From Tropicimonas sp. IMCC34011 (GTDB lineage Bacteria; Pseudomonadota; Alphaproteobacteria; Rhodobacterales; Rhodobacteraceae), in the NCBI RefSeq assembly GCF_003390865.1, contig NZ_QMEJ01000003.1, forward strand, positions 124,001 to 188,000: a DNA stretch of 64,000 bases. Reading direction: 5' to 3'. This document shows positions 25,677 to 35,595 of the stretch, piece after piece; positions within the stretch are counted from its first letter, which is position 1; every line of letters begins with the position of its first letter. The notes beneath the pieces were generated by a model. That model searched no databases, was not told where the DNA came from, and worked only from the letters and a program-made list of their open reading frames with translations. The position numbers and the translations under genes were made by a program.

Positions 25677-26572
25677 GACTGATCTTCATGGGAACGCCCG
25701 ACTTCTCGGTCCCTGCGCTCGATGCGCTGATCGAGGCGGGGCACGATATCGCCGCTGTCTACACCCAGCCGCCCCGCCCCGCGGGCCGCGGCAAGAAGGA
25801 CCGTCCGACGCCGGTCCACCGCCGTGCCGAAGAGGCCGGCATCGAGGTGCGCCATCCGGTGTCCCTCAAGCCCGAAGAGGAGAAGGCGCGCTTCGCCGAG
25901 CTCGGCGCGGAGGTCGCGGTCGTGGTGGCCTATGGCCTGATCCTGCCGCGGGCGATCCTGGACGCGCCGGAGCGCGGCTGCCTCAACATTCATGCCTCGC
26001 TCCTGCCGCGCTGGCGCGGGGCGGCGCCCATCCAGCGCAGCGTGATGGCCGGGGACGATGCGACGGGTGTCTGCATCATGTGCATGGAAGCGGGGCTCGA
26101 TACCGGCCCGGTCCTTCTGCGTCAGGAAACCCCCATTGGCCCGACCGATACGGCCGGCGACCTGCATGACCGGCTGGCCGGGATCGGCGCCACGGCGATC
26201 GTCGCGGCGCTCGACGGGCTGGCGGGCCTCACCCCGCTGCCGCAGCCCGAGGACGGCGTCACCTACGCGGCAAAGATCGACAAGTCCGAGGCGAAGATCG
26301 ACTGGTCCCGCCCGGCCGAAGAGGTGGACCGGCAGATCCGCGGCCTGTCTCCCTTCCCCGGCGCCTGGACCGAGATCGAGGGAGAGCGCGTGAAGCTCCT
26401 GCGCTCCCGCGCGCATCAGGGTGACGGCGAACCGGGTCAGGTCATGGCGGGCTTCACGATTGCCTGCGGGACCGGGGCCGTGGAGGTTCTGGAGGTTCAG
26501 CGCGAAGGCCGGAAGCCGCTTGCCGCGGAGGAGGTCCTGCGCGGCCTCGTCCTGCCGGGACGGATCGGCTGA
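25673..26572 (+). CDS. fmt: Methionyl-tRNA formyltransferase
   Basis: This 299-residue enzyme formylates initiator methionyl-tRNA using 10-formyltetrahydrofolate. The N-terminal domain shows [12 protein letters not shown] and the active-site segment [32 protein letters not shown] holds the substrate loop, followed by a C-terminal oligonucleotide-binding domain from about residue 205. It overlaps the degenerate deformylase gene (ATGA) and is followed after one base by a hydrolase gene. Together with the deformylases it forms the formylation-deformylation cycle of translation. Confidence 0.96.
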   Translation: MRLIFMGTPDFSVPALDALIEAGHDIAAVYTQPPRPAGRGKKDRPTPVHRRAEEAGIEVRHPVSLKPEEEKARFAELGAEVAVVVAYGLILPRAILDAPERGCLNIHASLLPRWRGAAPIQRSVMAGDDATGVCIMCMEAGLDTGPVLLRQETPIGPTDTAGDLHDRLAGIGATAIVAALDGLAGLTPLPQPEDGVTYAAKIDKSEAKIDWSRPAEEVDRQIRGLSPFPGAWTEIEGERVKLLRSRAHQGDGEPGQVMAGFTIACGTGAVEVLEVQREGRKPLAAEEVLRGLVLPGRIG

Positions 26573-26573
26573 G

Positions 26574-27461
26574 ATGACGGCGCCCGCGGACCTGCCGGCC
26601 GCGTGGGTTGCCGCTGGGCGAACGGAGTGCAGGGGCGCGGCGGACGCGCTCTTCCCGTGGTTCAGCGTCACCAAGACCGCGATTGCCGCTGCCGCGCTGA
26701 AGCTTCACGAAGCGGGCAGGCTCGACATCGAGGCGCGGCTTCCTGGCAAGCCGTTCTCCATGGCCCAGCTTCTTCAGCATCGTGCCGGCCTGCCCGATTA
26801 CGGCGGCCTGCCGGAGTATCGCGAGGCCGTTGCCCGCAGGGAGCCGCCGTGGCCGCGGGAGGAGCTGCTGCGCCGCGCCGGGGCCGGGGCGCTCGTTTAT
26901 CCGCCGGGGCAAGGCTGGCGCTATTCCAACATCGGCTACATGCTCGCCGGCCGCATCGTGGCGGACGTGACGGGAGGGACGCTCGCAGAGGCGCTCCGAA
27001 CCCTCGTCGCGGGTCCGCTTGGCCTCGAGACCATGCGCCTCGCGGACGCCGACGACTTCGCACAATTGCATTGGAGCGCGGACGGTTACGATCCGGGGTG
27101 GGTCTATCACGGCTGCCTCGTCGGCACGGCCGCGGATGCCGCGCGGATGATGGACGGCATTCTCGGAGGCGGGCTCCTGCGACCGGAGACGCTGGAGCGG
27201 ATGCTACGGCGCCATCCGCTCGGGGATGGCATTCCGGGCCGCCCCTGGACGCGGCATGGCTACGCGCTCGGCCTGATGTCGGGTGAGGTCGCGAGGCTCG
27301 GGCGGGCCGTCGGTCATTCGGGCGGCGGGCCCATCGGGAGCTGTGCCGTCTACCGCTTTGCCGATCTTGCGGCGCCGGTGACGGTCGCCGTCTTCTCGCC
27401 GGGCACCGATGAGGGCGTGCCCGAAACGGAGGCGGTGCGCCTCGCGTCCATCAGGGCTTGA
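26574..27461 (+). CDS. Beta-lactamase-family serine hydrolase
   Basis: This 295-residue protein has the fold of class C beta-lactamases and DD-peptidases. The nucleophile is in FSVTKTA (SxxK), the second motif is YSN in [11 protein letters not shown], and the third is HSGGGP (in place of KTG). No signal peptide is visible, so it is probably cytoplasmic and more likely an esterase or amidase than an antibiotic-resistance enzyme. The ATG begins one base after the fmt stop. Its end overlaps the convergent rnhA gene by 11 bases. Confidence 0.85.
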   Translation: MTAPADLPAAWVAAGRTECRGAADALFPWFSVTKTAIAAAALKLHEAGRLDIEARLPGKPFSMAQLLQHRAGLPDYGGLPEYREAVARREPPWPREELLRRAGAGALVYPPGQGWRYSNIGYMLAGRIVADVTGGTLAEALRTLVAGPLGLETMRLADADDFAQLHWSADGYDPGWVYHGCLVGTAADAARMMDGILGGGLLRPETLERMLRRHPLGDGIPGRPWTRHGYALGLMSGEVARLGRAVGHSGGGPIGSCAVYRFADLAAPVTVAVFSPGTDEGVPETEAVRLASIRA

Positions 27462-27903
27462 ACGGCTTCATCCCGGCGCGGGCCAGCTCGTCCGCCCGCT
27501 CGTTCTCCGGGTGGCCGGCATGGCCCTTCACCCATTCCCACGTCACGTCATGGGTATGCTGCGCGGCGTCGAGGCGCTTCCAGAGCTCCTCGTTCTTCAC
27601 CGGCTTCTTGGAGGCGGTGCGCCAGCCGTTGCGCTTCCAGCCATGGATCCAGCCGGTCACGCCGTTCTTCACGTAGGCGCTGTCCGTCACGACGGTGATG
27701 CGGGTCGGACGCTTGAGGCTTTCGAGCGCGTGGATCGCGGCCAGAAGCTCCATGCGATTGTTGGTCGTGTTGGCCTCGCCGCCCTTAAGCTCCTTTTCCC
27801 GCACGACCTCTTCCCCCTCCTTTGCCTGGAGTAGGGCGCCCCAGCCGCCGGGGCCGGGATTTCCGGAGCATGCTCCGTCGGTAAAGGCGAAAAGATGAGG
27901 CAT
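27451..27903 (-). CDS. rnhA: Ribonuclease HI
   Basis: This 150-residue enzyme cuts the RNA strand of RNA-DNA hybrids. The four acidic catalytic residues are visible in [38 protein letters not shown] and NERADELA. The length is normal. The start at 27903 gives the standard N-terminus [10 protein letters not shown]. It is the last gene of an ispH-DUF3429-rnhA run on the minus strand. Confidence 0.95.
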   Translation of the reverse strand: MPHLFAFTDGACSGNPGPGGWGALLQAKEGEEVVREKELKGGEANTTNNRMELLAAIHALESLKRPTRITVVTDSAYVKNGVTGWIHGWKRNGWRTASKKPVKNEELWKRLDAAQHTHDVTWEWVKGHAGHPENERADELARAGMKPFKP

Positions 27904-27944
27904 GGCGCGGGGGATAGAGCGGGAGCGACGCGGCGTCCAGCCCG

Positions 27945-28397
27945 TCAGGCCAGCGCGGCGACGAGGCCGAGGCTGATCGTGACGATTGCCGTCAAGGGAA
28001 TGCGCAGGGTCATCCACCATCCGGGCGCCAGACCGGCGCGCTGGTAGAGCCAGTCTAGGAGCAGAAGGGCGAGGAAACCTGCGATCACGGCCCGCGCGGC
28101 ATCCGCCCCTCCGCCGCCTGTGAAGAAGAAGGCCCAGAGGGCCGGGAGGACCGAAAGGGCGTACCAGTGCCACTGGGCACCGGCGTCTCGCGCTGCGAAG
28201 CCCCAGAGCACGCCGGACATGAAGCAGAGGATCACGACGCCGTAGAAGACGGCAACGTAGGGCGCGGTGAAGCGTCCGCCGAGGGACAGATAGGCCCAGT
28301 CGTTCAGCGCGGGGACAAGGGCGCAGGCCAGGCCCCACAGGAATGGAAGGAGCCCCGCGGCACCGAAGAGGGCCGCAGGGAGCGGGACGGCTCTCAC
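27945..28397 (-). CDS. DUF3429-type integral membrane protein
   Basis: This 150-residue protein has about five hydrophobic segments and the family-like start [19 protein letters not shown]3429 proteins are common in alphaproteobacteria and have no known function. The GTG start overlaps the ispH stop by 4 bases, so it is co-transcribed with ispH. The neighbourhood does not say more about its role. Confidence 0.78.
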   Translation of the reverse strand: MRAVPLPAALFGAAGLLPFLWGLACALVPALNDWAYLSLGGRFTAPYVAVFYGVVILCFMSGVLWGFAARDAGAQWHWYALSVLPALWAFFFTGGGGADAARAVIAGFLALLLLDWLYQRAGLAPGWWMTLRIPLTAIVTISLGLVAALA

Positions 28398-29353
28398 GCG
28401 GGCTCTCTCAGGGCGCGGGGGACTTTGAACTCCACCCGCTCCACGGCCGTCTCGACCAGTTCGATCCGGAGGTCGTACCGCGCGCGGAACGCGTCCACGA
28501 CCTCGTTCACCAGAACCTCGGGGGCGGAGGCGCCGGCGGTGATGCCGAGCGATTCGATCCCCTCGATGGCACGCCAGTCGATATCGGAGGCGCGCTGGAC
28601 GAGCTGGGAATAGCGGCAGCCGGCGCGAGCGCCGACCTCGACCAGGCGTTTCGAGTTCGACGAGTTCGGCGCCCCGATCACGAGAAGCGCGTCGATCGCC
28701 GGCGCCATCGCCTTCACCGCCTCCTGGCGGTTGGTGGTGGCGTAGCAGATGTCTTCCTTGTGCGGCCCGACGATGGCGGGGAAGCGCGACGTCAGGGCCT
28801 CCACGATCTCGCGGGTATCGTCGATCGAGAGGGTGGTCTGGGTTACGAAGGCGAGGCGCTGGGGATCGCGCACCTCCAGCGTCGCCACGTCGGCCGGCGT
28901 CTCGACCAGGAGGACCTCACCGTCCGGGAGCTGCCCCATCGTGCCCACCGTCTCGGGATGGCCGGCATGGCCGATCATCACGATCTGGAGACCTTCCTCC
29001 GAATGACGCGCCGCCTCGATATGCACCTTCGAGACGAGAGGGCAGGTCGCGTCGACGAAGATCATCTCCCGCCGCGCGGCTTCGGCCGGGACCGCCTTCG
29101 GGACGCCATGGGCGGAGAAGATCACGGGGCGATCCTCCGGGCATTCCTCGAGTTCCTCGACGAAGATCGCGCCCTTCTCCCGCAGGCCGTCAACGACGTA
29201 GCGGTTGTGGACGATCTCGTGCCGCACGTAGACGGGAGCGCCCCATTTCTCGAGCGCCATCTCGACGATCTTGATCGCGCGGTCCACGCCGGCGCAGAAG
29301 CCGCGCGGGGCGGCGAGATGGATGGTGAGCGGGGGGCGGGGCATCTCGGTCAT
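28394..29353 (-). CDS. ispH: 4-hydroxy-3-methylbut-2-enyl diphosphate reductase
   Basis: This 319-residue iron-sulfur enzyme makes the final step of the methylerythritol phosphate isoprenoid pathway, yielding IPP and DMAPP. The three cluster cysteines are in [23 protein letters not shown] and [10 protein letters not shown]. Substrate residues appear in HEIVHN, FSAHGVP and [10 protein letters not shown]. The ATG at 29353 gives the usual short N-terminus. It is followed by an overlapping DUF3429 gene. Confidence 0.96.
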   Translation of the reverse strand: MTEMPRPPLTIHLAAPRGFCAGVDRAIKIVEMALEKWGAPVYVRHEIVHNRYVVDGLREKGAIFVEELEECPEDRPVIFSAHGVPKAVPAEAARREMIFVDATCPLVSKVHIEAARHSEEGLQIVMIGHAGHPETVGTMGQLPDGEVLLVETPADVATLEVRDPQRLAFVTQTTLSIDDTREIVEALTSRFPAIVGPHKEDICYATTNRQEAVKAMAPAIDALLVIGAPNSSNSKRLVEVGARAGCRYSQLVQRASDIDWRAIEGIESLGITAGASAPEVLVNEVVDAFRARYDLRIELVETAVERVEFKVPRALREPA

Positions 29354-29393
29354 GGCCCAAGAGGTAAGGCCGCCGGGCCCTGCCGTAAAGGCG

Positions 29394-29849
29394 TCAGCCG
29401 AACGTCCTGATCGCGCCGTCCACGAGTCCGGCGAAGACGATGTATCGTCCGGTCTTGGCGATGGCCACGAGAATGAGGAAGACCGCGAACCGGGTCCGGA
29501 AGATGCCGGCGGCGACGGTTATGGCATCCCCGAGCGGCGCCCAGCTCAGCAGGAGGGACCAGATGCCCCAGCGCGAATACCAGTCCTGCGCGCGGGCCAG
29601 CTGCGCCTCCGAGGCGGGAAACCAGCGCCGCCCCTTCAGCCGCTCGATGCCGAGGCCCATGACGTAGTTGACCACCGAGCCGAGCGTGTTGCCGACGGAC
29701 GCGACCGCGATGATGACCCATAGCGGGGCGGTCCCGGCCGATTGCAGCGCGGCGAAAACGATTTCGGACTGAAACGGAAGGATGGTCGCCGCGCCGAATG
29801 CGGCGAGGAACAGGATCGCGAGATCGGCGAGGGGATGGCCCGTGGTCAC
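29394..29849 (-). CDS. YqaA-family membrane protein (VTT/SNARE-associated domain)
   Basis: This protein of about 151 residues resembles the small YqaA branch of the DedA/VTT superfamily. It has four hydrophobic segments and the typical segments [25 protein letters not shown] and [14 protein letters not shown] proteins take part in membrane lipid handling. I prefer the GTG at 29849, about 10 bases after GGGGAG; a TTG at 29858 would lie directly on that site. It lies 22 bases downstream of the NYN gene and 40 bases upstream of ispH on the same strand. Confidence 0.82.
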   Translation of the reverse strand: MTTGHPLADLAILFLAAFGAATILPFQSEIVFAALQSAGTAPLWVIIAVASVGNTLGSVVNYVMGLGIERLKGRRWFPASEAQLARAQDWYSRWGIWSLLLSWAPLGDAITVAAGIFRTRFAVFLILVAIAKTGRYIVFAGLVDGAIRTFG

Positions 29850-29871
29850 GGGAGGCAATCTCCCCCTGCCG

Positions 29872-30447
29872 TCAGCTCCGGGACAGGGCCTCTGCGCCCT
29901 GCGGTTCGGGGCGGGGCTCCCGCGGGGGGCGGCCGATCACATCCTTCAGTTCGTCGAGTTCGATGAAGTTGTCTGCCTGACGGCGCAGTTCGTCCGCGAT
30001 CATCGGCGGCTGCGAGCGGATGGTGGACACCACCGACACACGTACTCCGGAGCGCTGGAGGCTCTCGACCAGCGGCCGGAAATCGCCGTCTCCGGAAAAG
30101 AGAACGATGTGATCAACGCGCGGAGCCAGCTCCATGGCATCGACTGTCAGCTCGATATCCATGTTGCCCTTGACCTTCCGGCGGCCCTGGCTGTCGATGT
30201 ACTCCTTCGCGGGCTTCGTCACCATGGAGAAGCCGTTGTAGTGCAGCCAGTCGACGAGGGGACGGATGGGCGAGTAGTCGTCGTTCTCCAGAAGGGCGGT
30301 GTAATAGAAGGCCCTGAGGAGCTTGCCGCGGCGCATGAACTCCTGGCGGAGCAGCTTGTAGTCGATGTCGAACCCGAGCGACTTTGCCGCGGCATAGAGG
30401 TTCGAGCCATCGATGAAGAGCGCGAGGCGCTCGTCGCGGTAAAACAT
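29872..30447 (-). CDS. LabA-like NYN-domain protein (DUF88)
   Basis: This 191-residue protein is a single NYN/PIN-like domain. The acidic residues expected to bind metal are in ALFIDGSNLYAA, IELTVDAMELA and LFSGDGDFRPLV. The family is very widespread in alphaproteobacteria, usually beside folK as here. It is thought to be an RNA-processing enzyme, though I know of no proven substrate. A purine-rich site (GAAAGGG) lies upstream of the ATG. It is divergent from folK. Confidence 0.88.
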   Translation of the reverse strand: MFYRDERLALFIDGSNLYAAAKSLGFDIDYKLLRQEFMRRGKLLRAFYYTALLENDDYSPIRPLVDWLHYNGFSMVTKPAKEYIDSQGRRKVKGNMDIELTVDAMELAPRVDHIVLFSGDGDFRPLVESLQRSGVRVSVVSTIRSQPPMIADELRRQADNFIELDELKDVIGRPPREPRPEPQGAEALSRS

Positions 30448-30525
30448 TCAAATGCCCTTTCAAAATGCGTGGCAGACCGAAAAGGGGCTTTGTCTGCCCA
30501 TACGATCAAGAGCTAGGGAAAGCGC

Positions 30526-31149
30526 ATGGTGCTGCAAGTCAATGAACGTCACGTTATCGACACAATTGGGGGTGTCGCACTGGGATCGAATGCCGCATCG
30601 CGCGCCGGTTCGCCCGCGCGGACGGTGACGGCGGCCATGCGCGCGATGGAGCGCTGCGGCTTCGTGATCCTGCGTCGAAGCCGGCTCTATCGCACCGCGG
30701 CCTTCCCCGCCGGCTCCGGCCCGGACTTCGTGAACGCGGTGGTCACGGTCAGCACGACGATGGGACCTCGGGACGCCCTCGCCGCGCTCCATGAGATCGA
30801 GGCGGCCTTCGGGCGGCGGCGGCACAGGCGCTGGGCGCCGAGGGCGCTCGATCTCGACCTGCTCTGGCTGGGAGACAGCGTGCTGCCCGGACGCTCAGAG
30901 TGGCAAAGGTGGCGCAAGCTGGCGCCAGAGCGTCAGCGGGCCGAGGCACCGGACGAGCTCATCCTGCCGCACCCGCGCATCGCGGATCGGCCTTTCGTGC
31001 TCGTGCCTCTGGCGGAGGCGGCGCCAGACTGGCACCATCCGGTCACGGGCCAGACCCCGGCGGACATGATCCGAAGCCTTCCCGCCGGCGCGCGGGGCGG
31101 ACCTCGAGCCATGAGCCTCTCCCTTGCAAACCGGCCGGCAAGGCGTTAG
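30526..31149 (+). CDS. folK: Hydroxymethyldihydropterin pyrophosphokinase
   Basis: This 207-residue protein is the HPPK of folate synthesis. It transfers pyrophosphate from ATP to 6-hydroxymethyl-7,8-dihydropterin. Motifs are GPDFVNAVV, the signature RRWAPRALDLDLLW with the two metal-binding aspartates, and LPHPRIADRPFVL. A good site (AGGGAAA) lies 4-5 bases upstream of the ATG. The C-terminal tail of about 20 residues is Arg/Gly-rich and probably disordered. It is followed 40 bases later by rpoZ. Confidence 0.92.
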   Translation: MVLQVNERHVIDTIGGVALGSNAASRAGSPARTVTAAMRAMERCGFVILRRSRLYRTAAFPAGSGPDFVNAVVTVSTTMGPRDALAALHEIEAAFGRRRHRRWAPRALDLDLLWLGDSVLPGRSEWQRWRKLAPERQRAEAPDELILPHPRIADRPFVLVPLAEAAPDWHHPVTGQTPADMIRSLPAGARGGPRAMSLSLANRPARR

Positions 31150-31189
31150 AGACGCGTTTTCCGCACTCTGATCGCTGGAGAGTCGTTCC

Positions 31190-31549
31190 ATGGCACGCGT
31201 TACCGTCGAAGACTGCGTCGACAAGGTCCCGAACCGCTTCGAGCTCGTCCTGCTCGCCGCGCACCGTTCGCGTGAGATCTCCTCGGGCGGCAAGCCCAGC
31301 GTGGACCGCGACAACGACAAGAACCCCGTCGTCGCGCTGCGCGAGATCGCCGACGAGACCCAGCAGGCGGATGATCTGCGGGAGCGGATGATCGAGTCCA
31401 ACCAGACCCAGATCGAAGTCGACGAGCCCGAAGAGGACAGCATGTCTCTCCTCATGGGCTCCGAGAGCAGTGCCGACCGTCCGGCCGATGACGACATGTC
31501 CGAAGAGAAGCTGCTGCGCGCCCTGATGGAAGCGCAGGAGCAGAAGTAA
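31190..31549 (+). CDS. rpoZ: RNA polymerase omega subunit
   Basis: This 119-residue protein is the omega subunit, which aids RNA polymerase assembly and contributes to ppGpp binding. The family start [20 protein letters not shown] and the segment [12 protein letters not shown] are plain. The C-terminal half is acidic and low in complexity, longer than in E. coli and usual for this group. A GGAG site precedes the ATG. The gene is followed immediately by the RelA/SpoT homologue, the standard alphaproteobacterial arrangement. Confidence 0.95.
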   Translation: MARVTVEDCVDKVPNRFELVLLAAHRSREISSGGKPSVDRDNDKNPVVALREIADETQQADDLRERMIESNQTQIEVDEPEEDSMSLLMGSESSADRPADDDMSEEKLLRALMEAQEQK

Positions 31550-31550
31550 G

Positions 31551-33722
31551 ACGAGCGACAGCGCCCATACGCTGGCCGCGCCGCATCACGGCGCGTCCCT
31601 CGACGTCGAGGATCTCGTCGAGCTCATAAAGGCGTACAACCCGCGCAGCGACACCGATCTGATCCGCGCCGCATATGCTTACGGCGCGGACATGCACGAG
31701 GGTCAGTTCCGCGATTCGGGCGAACCCTACTTCATCCATCCCGTCGCCGTCGCCGCGCTGCTGACCGAGCAGCGGCTTGACGATTCGACGATCGTGACCG
31801 CCCTTCTGCACGATACGATCGAGGATACGCGGGCGAACTGGACCGATATCTCCGACCGGTTCGGCGCCGACATCGCCGATCTCGTGAACGGCGTCACCAA
31901 GCTGACCAATCTCCAGCTCTCCTCCTCCGAAACGCGGCAGGCGGAGAACTTCCGCAAGCTCTTCATCGCCATGTCCCGCGATCTGCGGGTGATCCTGGTG
32001 AAGCTGGCGGACCGGCTTCACAACATGCGCACCATCCGCTTCCAGCGCCACGAGAAGCAGGTGAAGAAGGCGCGCGAGACGATGGACATCTATGCCCCCC
32101 TGGCCGGGCGGATGGGCATGCAGTCGATGCGGGAGGAACTCGAAGACCTCGCCTTCCAGGTGCTGAACCCCGAAGGCCGCCTATCCATCATGCGTCGCTT
32201 CGTGCGGCTTCAGAACGAAACCGGCGACGTGATCCAGAAGATCACGAGCGACATACGGCTCGAACTCTCGAAGGCGCAGATCGATGCGGACGTGTTCGGC
32301 CGTGCGAAGCGCCCTTACTCGATCTGGCGCAAGATGCAGGAGAAGAGCCAGGGCTTCTCCCGCCTGTCGGACATCTACGGCTTTCGCGTCATCGTGGATA
32401 CCGAGAGGGATTGCTATGCCGTCCTCGGCGCGATCCACCGCCGCTGGTCTGCCGTGCCGGGCCGCTTCAAGGATTACATCAGCCAGCCCAAGTCCAACGG
32501 CTACCGATCGATTCACACCACGGTCTCGGGCCGGGACGGCAAGCGCGTCGAGGTGCAGATCCGCACCCGGCAGATGCACGAGGTCGCCGAGGCGGGCGTT
32601 GCCGCGCACTGGTCCTACCGCGACGGTGTCCGCGCGCAGAACCCCTTCGCCGTCGACCCCGCCAAGTGGCTGTCCACGCTGAACGACCGCTTCGGAGATA
32701 CCGATCACGAGGAATTCCTCGAGCATGTGAAGCTCGAGATGTATTCCGACCAGGTGTTCTGCTTCACCCCGAAAGGCGAAGTGGTGAAGCTGCCGAAGGG
32801 CGCGACGCCGCTCGACTTCGCCTACTCGATCCACACGCGGATCGGCGATTCCTGCGTCGGTGCGAAGATCGACGGCATCCGGGTTCCGATGTGGACGCGG
32901 CTGAAGAACGGCCAGTCCTGCGAGATCATCACCGCCGAGGGGCAACGACCGCAGGCGACCTGGCTCGATATCGTCGCGACGGGCCGCGCGAAGTCCGCAA
33001 TCCGCCGCTCCCTCCGCGAGGAGAACCGCGAGCGATACATAAAGCTTGGGCGGGAGCTCGTCAGGCAGGCCTTCGAGCAGGTCGGGCGGACGGCGACGGA
33101 CAAGGCCCTGCGCATGGCGGCGAAGAAGCTGACCCTGCCCGATGCGGACACGCTTCTCGCGCGTCTCGGCAGCGCGGAGCTCTCCGCGCGGGACGTCGTG
33201 ACCACGCTCTATCCGAAGCTTGCCGACAGCGGCGGCGAGCGGGAGCCGGTGGACCAGACCCGCGCCGTCCTCGGCCTTGCGCCCGACCAGACGCCCCAGC
33301 GGGCCTCATGCTGTCAGCCGGTGCCGGGCGAGCGGATCGTCGGCATCACGTATCGTGGGCGCGGCGTCGTGGTGCATGCCATCGACTGCCCACTCCTGGT
33401 GGAATTCGAGGAGGAGGCCGAGCGCTGGGTCGACCTGCACTGGCATTCGGGCCCCCACCCGCCGGTCTATACCGTTCGTCTCGAGCTGGTGCTGGCCAAC
33501 GCGACCGGCGCGCTCGGCCGGATCTGCACCCTTGTGGCCGAGCAGAAGGCGAATATCTCGGACCTGCAGTTTCTTGATCGCAAACCGGACTTTTACAGGT
33601 TGCTGATTGATGTGGACCTGCGAGACGTGGAGCATCTGCACATGGTCGTGACGGCACTTGAGGCCGATAGCGATGTTGCAGAGATATCGCGGATGCGAAA
33701 CCTGGAACGCGGACCTGCATGA
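31551..33722 (+). CDS. rsh: Bifunctional (p)ppGpp synthetase/hydrolase (RelA/SpoT homologue)
   Basis: This protein of about 720 residues makes and degrades (p)ppGpp. Domains in order are an HD hydrolase (SGEPYFIHP, ALLHDTIEDT), a synthetase (GYRSIHTTV, EVQIRTRQMHEVAEAGVAAHW), TGS (VFCFTPKGEVVKLP) and a C-terminal ACT. Both catalytic halves look intact. The start is unresolved. Conserved residues (DLVELIKAYNPRSDTDLIRAAYAYG) lie upstream of the first in-frame ATG at 31692, which would leave the first HD histidine at position 2. Between the in-frame stop at 31524 and 31692 there is no ATG, GTG or TTG. I give 31551 (ACG, about 10 bases after AGGAG) as the most likely start. Confidence 0.88.
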   Translation, partial: TSDSAHTLAAPHHGASLDVEDLVELIKAYNPRSDTDLIRAAYAYGADMHEGQFRDSGEPYFIHPVAVAALLTEQRLDDSTIVTALLHDTIEDTRANWTDISDRFGADIADLVNGVTKLTNLQLSSSETRQAENFRKLFIAMSRDLRVILVKLADRLHNMRTIRFQRHEKQVKKARETMDIYAPLAGRMGMQSMREELEDLAFQVLNPEGRLSIMRRFVRLQNETGDVIQKITSDIRLELSKAQIDADVFGRAKRPYSIWRKMQEKSQGFSRLSDIYGFRVIVDTERDCYAVLGAIHRRWSAVPGRFKDYISQPKSNGYRSIHTTVSGRDGKRVEVQIRTRQMHEVAEAGVAAHWSYRDGVRAQNPFAVDPAKWLSTLNDRFGDTDHEEFLEHVKLEMYSDQVFCFTPKGEVVKLPKGATPLDFAYSIHTRIGDSCVGAKIDGIRVPMWTRLKNGQSCEIITAEGQRPQATWLDIVATGRAKSAIRRSLREENRERYIKLGRELVRQAFEQVGRTATDKALRMAAKKLTLPDADTLLARLGSAELSARDVVTTLYPKLADSGGEREPVDQTRAVLGLAPDQTPQRASCCQPVPGERIVGITYRGRGVVVHAIDCPLLVEFEEEAERWVDLHWHSGPHPPVYTVRLELVLANATGALGRICTLVAEQKANISDLQFLDRKPDFYRLLIDVDLRDVEHLHMVVTALEADSDVAEISRMRNLERGPA

Positions 33723-33756
33723 TGCGCCGGTCCCAATCGAACGAGGCCCTCTGGAC

Positions 33757-34392
33757 GTGTTCAAGCGGAGAGAAAAGCGGAGCTGGGCCCGAATCGCATG
33801 GTCAGCGATCTGGCCGCGCGGCGGTTACGGCCGCGCGTTCCAGTACGTCCAGCACCGCGTAAGCCGCATTCCGGACCGGCCCGAGCGCATCGCACGAGGT
33901 ATCTTCGCGGGCGTGTTCGTCTGCTTCACTCCGCTCTTCGGGCTTCACTTCGTGCTCGCGCTGCTCATCGGCCGGATCCTGCGGGCGAACATCTTCGCCG
34001 CGCTCATCGCAACCTTCTTCGGCAACCCGATCACCTTTCCCGTCATCGCGTGGGTGAGCCTGACGCTCGGGCACTTCATCCTCGGCACGCAGTTCAAGGA
34101 CGAGGTGCGCAACTCGCTGTTCGAGAAATTCGCTTGGGCGATGTCGGACCTCTGGGCCAATCTCGGCGCGCTCTTCACGCCGGACAAGGCGAACTGGCTC
34201 GGGCTCCACAGGTTCTATTCCGAGGTTTTCCTGCCCTATCTCGTGGGAGGGCTGCTCCCTGGCCTCATCGCCGGGATCATCGCGTTCTACCTCTCCCTGC
34301 CTGTCGTTACCGCCTATCAGAAGCGCCGCAAGGGCCTCGTGAAGCGGCGAGCCGCGCGGCTGCGGGGCGCCCACCAGCCGGATAACGGATAA
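33757..34392 (+). CDS. DUF2062 membrane protein
   Basis: This 211-residue protein has a basic N-terminus (MFKRREKR) and several hydrophobic segments. The DUF2062 core is seen at IARGIFAGVFVCFTPLFGLH and GNPITFPVIAW. DUF2062 proteins are small membrane proteins without a firm function. Many lie beside rel genes in this group, as here. The GTG at 33757 follows GAGG by about 10 bases; the earlier in-frame ATG lies inside the rsh gene and gives an unrelated extension. It ends with a basic cytoplasmic tail. Confidence 0.85.
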   Translation: MFKRREKRSWARIAWSAIWPRGGYGRAFQYVQHRVSRIPDRPERIARGIFAGVFVCFTPLFGLHFVLALLIGRILRANIFAALIATFFGNPITFPVIAWVSLTLGHFILGTQFKDEVRNSLFEKFAWAMSDLWANLGALFTPDKANWLGLHRFYSEVFLPYLVGGLLPGLIAGIIAFYLSLPVVTAYQKRRKGLVKRRAARLRGAHQPDNG

Positions 34393-34411
34393 GAAGACCG
34401 GGCGGGCTGCC

Positions 34412-35590
34412 TTATTCGTCTTCCTGCGGGGCCGTGCCCGCATCTTCGTCCATGTCGTCCTCCGGCAGGTCGCAGATCGCGCGGAGGGACTGCCACTCCT
34501 CCTCCGACAGGACCGGGGCGAAGGCATCGCCTTGCGTTTCGGCAGATCGGGCCGCCTCGGCGCGGCCGGCGAGACTGGGATGGCTGGCGACGTATTCCAG
34601 AACACCGCCCATGTCCCCGTGCTCCTCCCGCAGGCGGTCGAAGAACTGGGCGATGGCTTCGGAGGGAAGTTCCGCCGCTGCCAGCATGTCGAACGCGAAG
34701 CGGTCCGCCGCGGCCTCGGCCTCCCTGGTATAGGCTGCGGAGGCCACCTGCTCGGCAATCACCGCGGCGGCGGCACCGCCTGCGAAATCGCCGATGACGA
34801 GTGACAGGATCCCGGCCGAGCCCGCGGCCCGCAGCGTCAGCCGGAGAGGGTCCCTCGACGCGACGTGACCGAGCTCATGCGCCAGGATCCCGGCCACTTC
34901 CTCGGGGCTCTCGGCGGCATAGATCAGTGCCGAGAAGATGACGACATGCCCGCCGGGCGCCGCAAAGGCGTTCACCATGCCGCTGTCGAGGACGCGGATC
35001 TTCACATCGTAGGGCACGTCGAGATCGGCGATCAGCCGATCCCGCATCTTTTGCAGCGCCGCATCGCCCTCGGCGGTGGAGCACATCGCGTCCTCCCCGC
35101 GCGCGCCGAAGGCCCGCTCCACCTGTGCGACGACGGTGGTGCCGATCTGCTCCTCCCGGTCGGGCGGGATCATGCGGGCGATGGTGTCCGACAGGCGGGG
35201 CAGGATGACGAAGAGGATCAGGAGGATGGCGCCGATGGCGGCAACGCCGCGAACCAGGATCCTGCGCGCGGTTCCGGGCGGCGTCGCGCTGGCCTTGCGG
35301 TTTGGACATAGCGCGGCGAGCGCGGCGACGTCGCGCGCCGCCTCCACGACCAGACGCGCCTCGTCCGTCCCGGACAGGTGAAAGACGCCGTGGCCCTTCG
35401 ATCCGGGGTCGCGCACCTGCCGGACGTCCTTCAAGGGCCAGATCGCGAGGGGCGCACCGCTTTCGGCGAGGATCGTCATCCGGCCGGACCCGGCATCGGC
35501 AACCGCGCGCACGGCGCGCTCTCCGGCGGTCCGGCCGTCGTGGAAGAGGGCCGGAACCGAAGTCTGACCGTGAAGAGAGGACCCCGTCAT
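34412..35590 (-). CDS. M48-family metallopeptidase
   Basis: This 392-residue protein has an N-terminal beta-rich domain of about 95 residues, one membrane segment (about 110-135), and an M48 peptidase domain. The zinc motif is HELGH and the third ligand Glu is in TREAEAAADRFAFDML. The peptidase domain faces the periplasm if the N-terminus is inside. The tail is acidic. It lies 5 bases downstream of the DUF898 membrane-protein gene, so the two probably work together or are at least co-expressed. A role in protein quality control is likely from the family. Confidence 0.9.
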   Translation of the reverse strand: MTGSSLHGQTSVPALFHDGRTAGERAVRAVADAGSGRMTILAESGAPLAIWPLKDVRQVRDPGSKGHGVFHLSGTDEARLVVEAARDVAALAALCPNRKASATPPGTARRILVRGVAAIGAILLILFVILPRLSDTIARMIPPDREEQIGTTVVAQVERAFGARGEDAMCSTAEGDAALQKMRDRLIADLDVPYDVKIRVLDSGMVNAFAAPGGHVVIFSALIYAAESPEEVAGILAHELGHVASRDPLRLTLRAAGSAGILSLVIGDFAGGAAAAVIAEQVASAAYTREAEAAADRFAFDMLAAAELPSEAIAQFFDRLREEHGDMGGVLEYVASHPSLAGRAEAARSAETQGDAFAPVLSEEEWQSLRAICDLPEDDMDEDAGTAPQEDE

Positions 35591-35595
35591 CCCGC

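Noticed and set aside
31692-33722. ATG at 31692 as the start of the RelA/SpoT homologue
   Set aside because: It would remove conserved residues of the HD domain that are encoded in frame just upstream.
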